Positions 1 to 9,045 of a DNA stretch of 36,713 nucleotides are shown here, in pieces (within the stretch, counting starts at the first letter, position 1; each line of letters opens with the position of its first letter). The stretch comes from Dunaliella salina (taxonomy: Eukaryota; Chlorophyta; Chlorophyceae; Chlamydomonadales; Dunaliellaceae), in the NCBI GenBank assembly GCA_002284615.2, contig MU069443.1, positions 552,142-588,854 of the forward strand. Direction: 5' to 3'. A program made the position numbers and the translations under genes. The notes under the pieces are model-generated. The model was not told where the DNA came from and made no database searches. It saw only the letters and a program-made list of their open reading frames with translations.

Positions 1-564
1 ACAAACAACGCAGAGAAACCTGTCGCGGAAGAATGGGTGTTGAGAGCGCTTAGTTCAAGGTGGGAGTAAAAGGACGTAAACAGAGCCCTTCAAGTGTAGG
101 GTAGCAAGAAGAGGGCCATAGAGGCTGAAGCAAAGAAAAGAAAATCCAGACCAATGAGGAGGTACAGGGTCATATATTGTGATCCCCTGACACGATTGCG
201 TTGCGACGCAAACAGAGTTGATTGGAGGCTACAACAGGTGACTGAAGGCTTAAATGAAGGTGTTTCCCACAAGGATGATGCTCATCACCTCCTAGCAGTG
301 CAGGGTGCTTGCCCCATAGTGGGTAAACGTTGGACCCAGAGAGAAAGAGGCTGTTGAGAACCCATCGGAGCCCATAGGCCCAGCTTGTTGGAGCCCATTG
401 CACCCAGAAAGAAAGAGGCTGTTAGAAAGCAGTACCTGCTGCCTCCCTCGTGTAGTGTTGCGCGACAGCCGCGCCGCGAACAGCACAGTAATCAGCTGCC
501 CGGTCAGCGCCAGGAACTTGGGTGGTGGTGATTGAAAGGCAAACAGGCCAATGGATTGGAGGAC
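1..564. other. Left-edge stretch without a recognised gene
   Basis: No exon with a recognisable protein family was found on either strand. A diverged direct repeat of about 23 bp (core AGAAAGAGGCTGTT) occurs near 335-357 and 403-425. The Piezo gene on the minus strand is expected to continue through or beyond this stretch, but no further exon could be assigned. Confidence 0.4.
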
Positions 565-1320
565 CTGCAAGGAGGGATAAAATGCAAGCAGTAACGGCAC
601 TGTGTATTGGAGGGGTGAAGTAAAATTTCAATGTTTGTGTTAGGGATGGAATGCAAGCACTCAAGCCCTTTCAAAATTTTGAGGGATGAAGTGCAAGTAG
701 TGAGGACGCCATGAATTTAGAGGGGTGAAGTGCAATTTTCATTGACGCGTTTGGGGGATGGAATGTGAGCAGTCCAGCCCTTTTGAACTCTTGAAAACCA
801 GCTGTAGCAACACCGTGAAATATTTTGAGAGGCAAAAAGCAGTAGCGACACCAACTTTAGAGGGGCGGAAAGCAAGCAGCAGCAACACCGTGAAATAGAA
901 GGAATAAAAAGCAAGCAGTACGTAGCTGTGAATTTGGTGCGGTGCATTGCAAGCAGTAAAAAGTGCGTGAATTTAGAGGGGTGGAAAGCAAGCAGTGGGG
1001 TCCTGACGATTTTGATGGATGAATTGCATGCAGTAAGGACACCGTGAATTGCAGAGGTTGAAGTGTAAGCAGTATCGACACCATGCATTTTGAGGGGTGA
1101 AAACCAAGCACGAAAAACACGCAAATTGAGAGGGGTGAATAGCAGGCAGTGACACCACCATGAATTTAAGGGGTGAAGAGCAAGCAGTAACGACAGTGTG
1201 AATGCAGAGAGGTGATGAGCAATTTGAACTTGTGTGTCTGAGGAAGAAAACAGAGGGCAAGCAGTGAAGCCCTTTTGAATTTTGAGGGATGAAGTACAAG
1301 TCGTGACAATCCTTTTAATC
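565..1320. repeat. Degenerate ~50-60 bp minisatellite
   Basis: A loose unit recurs about 14 times: a GAGGGGTGAA-like block, then GCAAGCAGT, then a variable segment such as ACACCGTGAATTT. Units differ in length and carry many substitutions, so the array is old. Long open frames on the minus strand here (for example 717-1385) come from the repeat and show no protein family. Confidence 0.75.
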
Positions 1321-1618
1321 CTCTTGGTTGGGCCTCTGAGAAAGGGACAGGAAGGGATGGGCAACGCGTAGAACCATACGTCCACGAAAGGCTAGGATTG
1401 GGCAAGGAAGTGCAGCACTTTTCATTCATGCAAGCAATCTCTCAGGTAGGCAGCCTCTCCTGTGAGCAGACCAAGATGATTCAAGTTTGCGCCACGTTGC
1501 GTTTGTTGTGCGATAAGCTGTGGTGAAAAGTGGCAACCAAAGGAACCAGGGTGGTGCACAGTACTGTTCCCCTAGAGGTGCTGCTTGCACCCCACAGCTC
1601 CCCTGTCTTGTGTGAAGT

Positions 1619-1852
1619 GCAGTCCAGAACATGTCCAGCAGGGTCCAAACAGCATAGATGCCCCTTCCGCTCCACATCCTAAACCCTAAACCCTAAACCC
1701 TCCTAAACCCCATCTAAACCCCTAACCCTAAACCCTAAAACCTAAACCCTAAACCCTAATCACCCCCTTCCCCCGCTCTTTGGGATCCTGTAACGTGCAG
1801 TCCTGCCCTTCTACACATGTCCAGCAAGGTCTGACAAGCTAGAATGCTGCCC
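1619..1852. repeat. Diverged repeat pair flanking the telomere tract
   Basis: About 45 bp at 1619-1673 and about 55 bp at 1797-1852 share GTGCAGTCC, ACATGTCCAGCA(A/G)GGTC and a following TAGATGCCCC-like or TAGAATGCTGCCCC block. On the minus strand both encode the peptide TLLDM in similar surroundings. The interstitial telomere repeat lies between them. They may be diverged copies of one exon or of an older repeat. Confidence 0.55.
1678..1760. repeat. Interstitial CCCTAAA telomere-type repeat
   Basis: About eleven CCCTAAA units, some with an added or missing base, run for 83 bp. TTTAGGG is the telomere repeat of land plants and many green algae, unlike the TTTTAGGG of Chlamydomonas. Unique sequence continues on both sides, so this is not a chromosome end. 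It lies downstream of the last Piezo exon identified. Confidence 0.92.
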
Positions 1853-1962
1853 CAACACCGCTGTGGGGGTTTCTCTTCCAGCATCACCTCAACACTCGCA
1901 CACTCCAACATGCACTTGAAAGTATGGTAGCCACAAGTTTTGTCACAAGGCAGAATTCTCAC

Positions 1963-2080
1963 CGGGGGAATGATGCCATAGTAATGCTGTAAGGAAGTGG
2001 CAGCGTAGATGGCCAGGAGCCACAGTAGTAGTAGGGAGGTAAGGCCGGGACTCGCACGAGCAAGGGCATCCTTGCCCCAC
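1963..2080 (-). CDS. PIEZO: Piezo exon 6 (last one found)
   Basis: Acceptor GTATCTCAG|GTGGGG and donor CCCCCG|GTGAGA. It encodes 39 residues, [20 protein letters not shown] then [19 protein letters not shown], the helix-YxxG-P pattern expected after the exon 5 helix. Its acceptor is only about 20 bp from the target-site duplication of an inserted hAT MITE. It ends in phase 0; the next exon was not identified. Confidence 0.65.
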
Positions 2081-3102
2081 CTGAGATACATACATGATAC
2101 ATGATACCAGGGATGGGTCAAATGCGGGATTGGGAGGAACTGTATGCGTTTGTAACGCAAGAAAGACGCGTATGTCTCATACCTATGCGCTACGTGCGTT
2201 CAGCACTTTAGGGATTTTTGCATTTGCATTTGAAGCATGTACGCATCTGCACGCCAGTTTCATCGATACGTTGAAATACGCGTTTTCGCGTACGACCCAT
2301 CCCTGCATGATACAAAAGATGCATGGTACATGTGAAACTTACATGACACATACATGATGCGTGGCATACGATACGTATGATGCATGATACGTGTGATATA
2401 TAAACAAGGTCTTGATGTGAACCCAATTGCCTGCCTTCATCAGCAATGACGAGCTTTCTGTCAATGCTTCCGTGCACGCTCCTCGTAGGCTGTCAGTTGA
2501 TGTTTTGCACAGTGGTTGAAACAAACAGATGAGAGGTGATGCTTGCCCACAGCTCTTTGTGCGCAATGACACATGCCAAATACCTGGTCCATGATTTGTA
2601 TTTTTCCGCACTTGAACACTATTGCAAATCCAGGCAATGTGTTTCAGTTATTTCTAAGGTGCGGGATGTAATATCACATTTTGGAAAATCCTTATTACTA
2701 TAATATCACTGTAATATCACAATGTAATATTACAGTAATATTAAAGTGCCATCCTGCACCGAAGTAGAAAGGAAAGTAATATTACTGTAATATTATTGTA
2801 AAATTACAGTAAAAGTAATATTACAGTGCAATCCCGCACCTTCGTTATTTCGCTAGCATGATGCAGGTCAAAGCGCACTGCATGCAGAGGCATAAACATG
2901 TTGGCAGAGGCAAAGGCCTATGCTAGTCCATGAATACTAAACCTGCGTACTAAGCCTGTTGGACCCAGCGTGGACCTTGCCTGTTGTAAGTGTATTTGTG
3001 TTTCAATTCCCTCGCTGAGCATGAGCCTGCCTGTTGTATGTTTTTGTGTGTTTCAAGGATTGAGAGGAGACTTGAAAAGCAGGTACAGAACAGGAGGAGT
3101 GG

Positions 3103-3196
<94 letters not shown>

Positions 3197-5301
3197 AGGA
3201 ATGTTTGTGATTCAGCACCATCTGCTGTCAACGTCGGCAAACCATGCTTCATCTTTGCAGTGCTTGACTCACTTTTTGGGGCCCAGGAGCGTCCAGAGGC
3301 CCAGCGCAAGCAGACACGCGCCAACCACGGAGACCTGAGCATTGGGAAGAAAAGTGCGACAAATGGTCGTCTCCAATTCATGTAGCCATGTTCTGTACGT
3401 GGCAAGCACACCAATGGACCTAACAATCTGGATTCTTTGGGTTGCAAAAAAAAAGCATACCATGAGAAGTCAGGGCCCCACGGCCTGGCCCCTTGGTCTG
3501 CAAGAGAAAAGCAGCAGCAGGAGAGGAACTCAGAGCACAACAAGAGCGACAAGCGAACTGCAAAACGATCAGAATGCAGCAAGAGCAACAAGCAAAGCTT
3601 CAAAATGACCAGAGTGTAGCAAGGGGGGGGGGGGGCTTGAGGCCGGGGCACAAACATACAAGCAGGAGCGAAGGAGCTGAGAACGCAGCAGGAGTGACAA
3701 GCAAGCATCAAAACCACCAGAGTGCAGCAAGAGCAAGAAGCAAAGCTTCAAGATGGCCAGAGTGCAGCAGGGGCAACAAGTAAAGCTCCCAAATGACCAG
3801 AGCGCAGCAAAGGGGGGAATAAGGGCGGGGCACAAGAATACAAGCAGGAGGTTAAGGAGCTCAGCTTGCAGCGAGGGCGACAAGCAAGCTTCAAAATGAC
3901 ACAGTGCAGCAAGAGCAACCAGCAAGTTGAAAAATGACCAGAGCGCAGGGGGATGTGCTTGGGGACAGGGCACAAGCGCAATCCTGCAGCATTGCAAACG
4001 TCTCCAGGCACAGAAATAGTGCGGGGCAAGACAAAACAGAAACCAGGCATACAAGAGGTTTATGTCCAAGAAAGCAAAGGTGGTAACCGTTTTGCAAGAA
4101 CATGCAGTTCTTGCAACGACAGTACATCACCCTTACCGTTTGCCTACAAGAATGCCAACCTGATTATAATAGCAGAGGCACTATTATAGACAATGTTAAC
4201 AGGACATACTAAATGTTACTTGGAGCAACCAAGTCCTCACGATGAGGACTTAGCACTGCCAATTTATACTAAGGGGGGTCCCAGATGTCCTTTACTTTAA
4301 AATGTCCAGCAGCGATGCCACAGCACTTTTGCTTGCATCCATGATTTCAAGCTCCCCTCCCTCGTGGGGCCCACAAACTCGGAGGCAAACTTCAAACGCC
4401 CGCTCATGCCCATCATTGTTTGCAGCTACCACCTGCTGCCTGCTTAATTTTGAAACGGCAAACACATACAAACAGACGATTAAATCAGCGCGGGTCACCT
4501 ACCTCCACCATGCTAATGCAGCACAGAGACACTGCGACAGGGATGGGTCCGGACACCAGATTCGCCAGGTATGGAAGCGCATTGGGGAGTCTGGACAGCG
4601 TGCGCGGAAGAAGGGAGATTTCGCTCCCTGCGGAAAACAAGGCATGGAAGAGCCAGATGCTTTTAAAGCAACTCAATTCATCGAAGCTCACTGGTCTATC
4701 ATGGGTGCCAACGAATCGCTCTGCACTTTAGGCAAGAGCATTGTGGGCCATGGTGCTTCTGTCTGTAGGGAATGAGATTCTGCTATTGATCAAAGCATCT
4801 TTAAGCCATGATGATTCTGCCACAGTTGAATGACTGATCCATTAGGCTTTCAATCAAGGCAATGCGGAGGAAGGAGTGGGGAAATACCAGACAAAGTGAT
4901 AAATGCGAGCAAAAGGCAGAGAAGGTTCGAGGGCGGGCATGATCTGGCTTAAATACATGCTCCACAGCTCAAGCAGTCATGCAAACCAAAGAGGCTGAGC
5001 ATAAATACAAGCGATTTATGAACAGAAATGGTTGGATGATAGGCACAATTCAGGACATGTATGCACTCCAATGCTTTGGCAGTCAAACATACCAAGAATA
5101 CTAATGCGTGCAAAAGGTGGAGATGATGGAGGGCAGACACAACTTAAGGTTCATATGTGTTCTGCAGCTCAGACAGTAAAGCATACCAAGAAGTTCAAGT
5201 GAGATGAGTGCAAAAGGTAGAGACAGAAAGATGGCAGGCACGTTTATAGTTGTGTATATCATGTGGGCGTGCACACACACACACACGCACACACACATAC
5301 A

Positions 5302-5341
<40 letters not shown>

Positions 5342-5342
5342 N

Positions 5343-5380
<38 letters not shown>

Positions 5381-8300
5381 TGTGTGCCTGGCTGCCGCCA
5401 TGGATCCCAGCAAGACAGCCCCAACACAGCATACAGCGCATGCAGCACAGCTTGGTGGGCCACCTGTGACCAAAAATCGGCTGGCTCTAGGCCGCTGCCA
5501 GAGCCTTCATCACCACTGCTGCTGTCACTGCTGCCGTCTGGGAAGCCATACAAGCCAGCAGCGTCTCTGAGGGCACGCAAGGTTGCTGGGATGGTGGCTT
5601 GGAGCAGGGGAGCCTGCAGAGATCAAACGAGTGAATGGATGGATGAATGGACGGATGGATGGATGGATGGACGGACGGATGGATGGATGGATGGATGGAT
5701 GGATGGATGGATGGATGGATGGATGGATGGGTGGATGGATGGATGGGTGGATGGATGGGTGGGTGGATGGATGGGTGGATTTATGAATGGGTGAATGGAT
5801 AGAAGGATAGCAGGACGGATGATAGATGGGTGTGAAAGAAGTGGGTGAATGCAAGGTAGTCCAAGAGGGTGGCTTGAAACAGGCGGCTCGCAGAAAATGA
5901 TGACAAAAAAACAAGTAAGATGCTGATCACCTGATTTCAATACCTAACCATAACCGACCTTACCGATGCCAACAACTTTGTGGATCTTATGCGCTTACGT
6001 TCTTTTGTTTGGACACAGATCTACATCCCTGGAATCTTGAGGTGTTATGAGTATGTGATAAAGCGCAGGCATGTCTTTGGAGATCATAACCGAGCAATTT
6101 TGGTGAAGACGAAGATGCTTAATTCCTTGAAGGCAATTGCAACATAGCAGCACACTCAGCCCGGCTGCATGCCCTGGCATGCCTTTTTGGGGTGCTGCTT
6201 GTGTGTGGAACAGACGCAGATGCCCCCTCCTGATCTTGAGAAATTTAAGGCCTCCACATCCCTTGAAAGTGTACGGCCATAGACTGTCCCAACTTTCCCG
6301 ACCACTGCGCAATGAAGAACACTGGTGGCAGAACCAGGCAGTGCCTGAGCTGCCGAGGATCAGGCATAGCCTGAGCAACGAATGAGCACCTGCCAACAGT
6401 GTTCTTGACAGCTCAGGCTATGCAAGAACCAGGCATAGTTTGGGCTACCAAGAACACTGGTGGCAGAACCAGGCATAGCCTGAGCTGCCGAGGACCAGGT
6501 ATAGCCTGAGCAACCAATGAGCACCTGCCAACAGTGAGCAACTTCAACTGATGCGCTCAATTGGTGGCATAGGCCTACTCAGCTCTTCCCACTTGCTGCA
6601 CCGCTTCATGTATGGCAAACAGACACCTGCCAGCAGTGACCATAGGATTGGGGCATGCAGGAGCAAGTCTGCCTTTGTAAAGGCTGAGCAATAGCTCGCA
6701 TTATGTAGTTTCACTCAGCAGCACGCTCAATGCTCATAGAATTGGGGCATGCAGGAGCAAGTCTGCTTCCGCTGAAGCTGAATAATAGCTAGCTTTACAT
6801 AATTTCACACAGCAGCACGCTCCTGCTGCCCCCCAAGCACATGGGCACGCCACAGCGTGCTGCAGTCTCCACGCAAGGGTGAGCTGCACTCAAGGGTGCG
6901 CTCTGAATCGCTTGCCCCCCCTTGGTTAATCCACATCCTCCCTGGGCCAAGGGGACAAAAGGATGTAGAGGTACAAAGGGAATGGGCACTAGCAGCTGCA
7001 CCTTCCTCTCCAAGGAGAAAACAAGGGTGCTGGCACCATGAACACCACCACCATTCCGAAGCATGCTGACGGATGACCTCCTTACCTGCACAGCATACAG
7101 CAGCAGCACGTGCAGGGCCACATACGCCTGCAAAATCCGCCCGCCTGCTGACCCAAACCACTTGGTGATGTTTCCACCGGCCCTACTCCATGCATGAACG
7201 CCCCAGGCCAAGGGGCCCATGTACGCCATGCTGGCCACGCTGGGCCACAGCAGCGCAGCAGCAGACACGAGCACAGCCGCAGTGCTTGTAAAAGAGGGTG
7301 GCAGGCGGTCTGGGAGGTGCTGCTCAGCGCCGGGATGCTCTGCGCCTTGCTTGGACAGGAGGTCATACTGTTGGTCCGGCTGGGATTCGAACCCTGTCTC
7401 TGGTGGCTGTTGGGCAGCGTTGTCTGCATGGGTGGACAGGGGCAGGAGCAGAGGCCATGTTGAAGCCGCAGCAGCGCTGACGGGGGAATTGCGAGGGTTA
7501 CGTCCATGGGGCGGCGTGGATGCTGCCCGTGCTGCAGGGCGTTCGGCGCCAGGCCCTGCTGTTGTGGTGCCGGGCTGCTGAGGCAGTGTATTAGCTCCGC
7601 TACCACTTCCTAACTCGCCATGCCCTCGCCCATCACCAAGTCCACGCCTGTCTAAGATTCCATCCACGCTTGCAGAACCCCTGCTCCCTGCTGCTCCATT
7701 CTCTTGGCTGCCCTGCTCCCCATCCTCTGCAGCTGCTGCTGAGGCTGCCGCCTCTTGAGCGGGTTCGGAGGCCTCCTCCTCTTCATAGCGGCACCGTTGG
7801 CTCTCTGACACAGCTGCCAAAAGACACAGCAGTGGTGGGCACAGCAGCTGCAGCATCTGGGGCAGGCCCCCCGCAGGGTCTTCTGGGACCCCACTCGAGC
7901 CCAGGCCGAGCACAAGCACACACCACGAGAAGCACCACTGCCAGATGTTGCCGTCCGGAGTGAAGGGAGGCAGCTGGCTGGGGGGCTGTACGAGTTGTGT
8001 GGTGTACAGGAGTTGCAAGAATATTTGTGCTGCAAACAGCATGGCTGATGCGCTGGACACAAAGGTCCAGAGCCCGGCACAGTGCCGGTGCCGCTGTGTG
8101 CGCGCATTGCCTGCAAGCTGATGGCCAGGCAAGCCAACACATTTCCATCCCCACACCAGGAAGGAAGCCAGGAAGGTGAAGCCTGTAGGATGCAGGTGTG
8201 GGGGAAAAGGAGCTTGGCTGTCTTCTGGGTAACCGAGTGCGCATAACTCTCAGCTAGTGCTCACATTTTGGCTATTCATCAAGTTTGATGTGCATACACC

Positions 8301-8547
8301 ACGAAGGTGTGATAAAAAGCTCGTACAAGGTGTTGTGTTTTATGTTGACTGCTTTTTTGATGTGCAACAGCTGGCAAAAACAATGATCAGGTAGTTGTGC
8401 GCAATCGCTGGTTTCAAAGAGCACAAGGGAGACAAAAGGCATACCTGAAATGGACCTGTTGGAGTAAGCCACAAGGCAGGTGGTGAGCACTGCACAGGTG
8501 GTGACCACTGGCCACGTGCCCAACCTCATGCTCTTCTCTTCACTCAT
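1963..8547 (-). CDS. PIEZO: Piezo-type mechanosensitive ion channel, N-terminal part (6 exons, incomplete)
   Basis: Exons on the minus strand: 8547-8445, 8182-7086, 5613-5379, 4627-4503, 3334-3273, 2080-1963. Phases agree at every junction except possibly between exons 4 and 5, and the joined frame gives about 580 residues. The order matches the Piezo N-terminus as I know it: a first hydrophobic helix, a W-rich membrane segment, paired helices, a long charged linker, then a helix with [11 protein letters not shown] followed by HVLLLYAVQ (compare the conserved PS..S..Y and LLYxYQ pattern), then more helices ending in [20 protein letters not shown]. Piezo proteins are large trimeric plasma- or vacuolar-membrane cation channels opened by membrane tension. 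The pore-forming C-terminus is not in the window. Linker residues 160-320 are poorly conserved. No homology search was run. Confidence 0.72.
2108..2305. mobile_element. hAT-type MITE, 198 bp, in Piezo intron 5
   Basis: Ends are inverted: CAGGGATGGGTC at 2108 and GACCCATCCCTG ending at 2305. An exact 8-bp target-site duplication CATGATAC flanks it (2100-2107 and 2306-2313). The TIR and 8-bp TSD are those of the hAT superfamily. It has no coding capacity. The interior is rich in ACGCGT/TACGCG-like subterminal motifs. Confidence 0.93.
2657..2841. mobile_element. AT-rich MITE, 185 bp, copy 1
   Basis: Termini AGGTGCGGGAT and ATCCCGCACCT are inverted. The interior is made of alternating GTAATATTAC/CAGTAATATTA palindromes. 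GTTATTTC occurs on both sides (2647-2654, 2844-2851), a likely 8-bp duplication offset by two or three bases from the TIR. The copy at 34267-34449 is about 80 percent alike by eye. It lies in Piezo intron 5. Confidence 0.88.
3104..3193. repeat. (GT)45 microsatellite
   Basis: An uninterrupted GT run of 90 bp inside Piezo intron 5, reading as CA on the sense (minus) strand about 80 bp after the exon 5 donor. The VCVCVC/THTHTH open frames across it are artefacts. Confidence 0.97.
3273..3334 (-). CDS. PIEZO: Piezo exon 5 (62 bp)
   Basis: Acceptor CTTCCCAATGCTCAG|GTC, with a good pyrimidine tract, and donor CAAAAA|GTGAGT. It encodes [20 protein letters not shown], a membrane helix comparable to the conserved LLLWACLIW-type Piezo helix, and ends in phase 2. 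The split Lys codon is completed by exon 6, which supports both exons. Confidence 0.65.
3533..3960. repeat. ~40 bp minisatellite with higher-order unit
   Basis: The unit resembles CAGAGTGCAGCAAGAGCAAC followed by AAGCAAAGCTTCAAAATGAC. Seven or eight copies are found (3533, 3569, 3609, 3718, 3758, 3798, 3900, 3938), interrupted by runs of G and a GGGGCACAAACATACAAGCA-like spacer, giving a higher-order period near 180 bp. It lies in Piezo intron 4. Confidence 0.8.
4292..4432 (-). other. Doubtful alternative terminal exon in Piezo intron 4
   Basis: After a possible acceptor GGCAGCAG|GTGG there are 46 open codons ending in a stop, with [15 protein letters not shown] near the start and [11 protein letters not shown] at the end. 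It is in phase with exon 4 (phase 0). It resembles no Piezo segment known to me, and splicing it in would truncate the channel. It may be a chance open frame. Confidence 0.2.
4503..4627 (-). CDS. PIEZO: Piezo exon 4
   Basis: Acceptor TTTTCCGCAG|GG and donor GTGGAG|GTAGGT. It encodes 41 residues, including [20 protein letters not shown], a hydrophobic helix where Piezo has the one after the second cytosolic linker. Its two leading bases complete the codon split by exon 3. In other Piezo proteins 5-7 residues separate this helix from the next, so a very small exon may be missing between exons 4 and 5. Confidence 0.6.
4883..5260. repeat. Degenerate ~90 bp minisatellite
   Basis: Recurring blocks are ATACCAAGAA, then GTGCAAAAGGTGGAGA, then GGAGGGCAGACA or GGCGGGCATGA, then CTGCAGCTCAGACAGT. 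About four diverged units lie in Piezo intron 3, upstream of the CA repeat in plus coordinates. Confidence 0.65.
5271..5378. repeat. (CA)n microsatellite at the Piezo exon 3 donor
   Basis: About 108 bp of CA with a few interruptions and one N at 5342. On the sense (minus) strand it is a GT repeat that starts with the intron's own GT, directly after exon 3. Length calls here may be assembly-dependent. Confidence 0.95.
5379..5613 (-). CDS. PIEZO: Piezo exon 3
   Basis: Acceptor GATCTCTGCAG|GCT and donor CACAAG|GTGTGT. It encodes 78 residues plus one base, [20 protein letters not shown] onward, then LYGF, an acidic Ser/Gly stretch, and the hydrophobic [15 protein letters not shown]. The Q-P-L..LL..LG.x..F spacing after the previous helix matches Piezo. 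The donor lies inside the end of a GT repeat. Confidence 0.7.
5633..5830. repeat. GGAT/GGAC tetranucleotide satellite
   Basis: About 40 units of GGAT with scattered GGAC, GGGT and GAAT variants, in Piezo intron 2 starting about 20 bp upstream of the exon 3 acceptor on the sense strand. The DGWMDGWM and HPSIHPSI frames across it are artefacts. Confidence 0.95.
5831..6316. other. Piezo intron 2, no feature recognised
   Basis: No repeat, exon or transposon ends were recognised in this part of intron 2. A minus-strand open frame (5995-6396) shows no family motif. Confidence 0.4.
6317..6538. repeat. 135-bp tandem duplication
   Basis: Two copies starting with GAACACTGGTGGCAGAACCA at 6317 and 6452, each containing CCTGAGCTGCCGAGGA and ending in AGCACCTGCCAACAGTG. 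It lies in Piezo intron 2. Confidence 0.85.
6641..6828. repeat. 94-bp tandem duplication
   Basis: Two copies of a unit beginning CATAG(G/A)ATTGGGGCATGCAG and running to TTTCAC(T/A)CAGCAGCACGCTC, at 6641 and 6735. It lies in Piezo intron 2. Confidence 0.85.
7086..8182 (-). CDS. PIEZO: Piezo exon 2 (membrane segments plus long linker)
   Basis: 1097 bp, with acceptor CATCCTACAG|GC and donor CTGTGCAG|GTAAGG. It encodes 365 residues: hydrophobic segments near protein residues 36-48, 72-93, 115-129 and 144-160, an Ala/Glu/Ser/Gly-rich linker of about 160 residues starting with [11 protein letters not shown], then two helices with [17 protein letters not shown] and [16 protein letters not shown]. 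This last part is the strongest Piezo-like signature in the gene. Ending the exon at the GTAAGG donor lets YAVQ join the next exon's APLLQA in phase 0, as the family needs. The open frame runs on to 6795, but that tail is intron. Confidence 0.75.
7373..7396 (-). other. tRNA T-arm-like remnant inside Piezo exon 2
   Basis: On the minus strand CAGGGTTCGAATCCCAG, followed by CCGGACC and A, resembles a tRNA T arm plus the acceptor 3' strand. It contains an exact Pol III B-box GGTTCGAATCC (7393-7383). No matching 5' tRNA half lies upstream, so this is not a tRNA gene. It falls in the unconserved linker of exon 2 and may be an exonised SINE fragment. Confidence 0.4.
8445..8547 (-). CDS. PIEZO: Piezo exon 1 (start)
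   Basis: Encodes 34 residues plus one base. The in-frame ATG at 8547 follows an in-frame TGA (8556-8554); a second ATG at 8529 ([11 protein letters not shown]) is also possible. It holds one hydrophobic helix, [15 protein letters not shown], where Piezo proteins have their first helix. The donor is TTTCAG|GTATGC. The split glycine codon joins exon 2 in frame. Confidence 0.62.
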
Positions 8548-8948
8548 CTTCACTCATCTTCTCTTCGCCTCCACTCATTGTCTTCTCTTGAACATATCTC
8601 AGCTGCTCCTTGATCAGACCAATGAGTCCTTGGTCTACATTGCTGATAGCCCCAATGATTTTGTGTGAGCCAATTGAAATGATTTTCTTCTAATAAAAGA
8701 CTTTCCACGTATTTCCTCACTGATCTATGTTTTGGACATTGGCCGCGTTTCCAGTGGATCCGGAAAGTCAAATTCGCAATCGCAATTTCTGGATTGGAAA
8801 TTTATTTTCAGTGAGCAGTCCGGAAAATAAAATGTCAGTCCGGAAATTGCCAATTTCCGGATTGAGCAATTTCCGGATCGGAGAATTAAATACCACCCCG
8901 TTGCGTACCTATTGCATACCTATCCAAGATATGGGCTAGAGCTACCAG
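8548..8948. other. Spacer between Piezo start and the plus-strand exon-like sequence
   Basis: Upstream of the Piezo start (minus strand). It holds CTTCACTCATCTTCACTCATC direct repeats near 8539-8560 and the TCCGGA-rich block listed separately. No TATA-like box or other promoter element can be called with confidence. Confidence 0.35.
8757..8879. repeat. TCCGGA-rich block with inverted ends
   Basis: The 123-bp block starts GATCCGGAAA and ends TTTCCGGATC, a perfect 10-bp inverted pair, and contains five TCCGGA palindromes and an inner GGAAATTGCCAATTTCC palindrome. It could be a small MITE, but no target-site duplication is evident. Confidence 0.5.
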
Positions 8949-9045
8949 CGCCTGCATGAAGGGGTGGAATGCCTGACCCGCTTGCACAACCTGAGGCTAG
9001 CCTCCACAGTGGAGGCTCCACTTGTCGCCCGTGTCAGCAATATCA
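8949..9045 (+). CDS. Possible leucine-rich-repeat exon
   Basis: The open frame after a possible acceptor CTACCAG|CGC reads RLHEGVECLTRLHNLRLAST and continues to LVARVSNI, then a donor ATCA|GTGAGT. The LxxLxxLxL spacing suggests a leucine-rich repeat. The acceptor lacks a strong pyrimidine tract, and the phase 1 end does not join the next candidate directly. Confidence 0.3.

Noticed and set aside
717..1385. 222-residue minus-strand open frame
   Set aside because: Produced by the degenerate 50-60 bp minisatellite; no family motif and no exon signals.
1678..1760. True chromosome end
   Set aside because: Only about 83 bp of degenerate units with unrelated sequence continuing for 1.7 kb on the outer side.
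2950..3717. 255-residue minus-strand open frame
   Set aside because: It crosses the GT microsatellite (THTHTH) and a minisatellite. Only the 62-bp piece at 3334-3273, in another frame, has splice sites and a Piezo-like helix.
5525..5940. HPSIHPSI / DGWMDGWM proteins
   Set aside because: Direct translation of the GGAT satellite in all frames.
6795..7085. C-terminal extension of the 453-residue frame as coding
   Set aside because: The CAG|GTAAGG donor at 7086/7085 and in-phase continuation at 5613 with Piezo-like sequence show this part is intron.
7371..7445. Complete tRNA gene on the minus strand
   Set aside because: Only T-arm and acceptor-like bases are present; no D arm, anticodon arm or complementary 5' acceptor strand.
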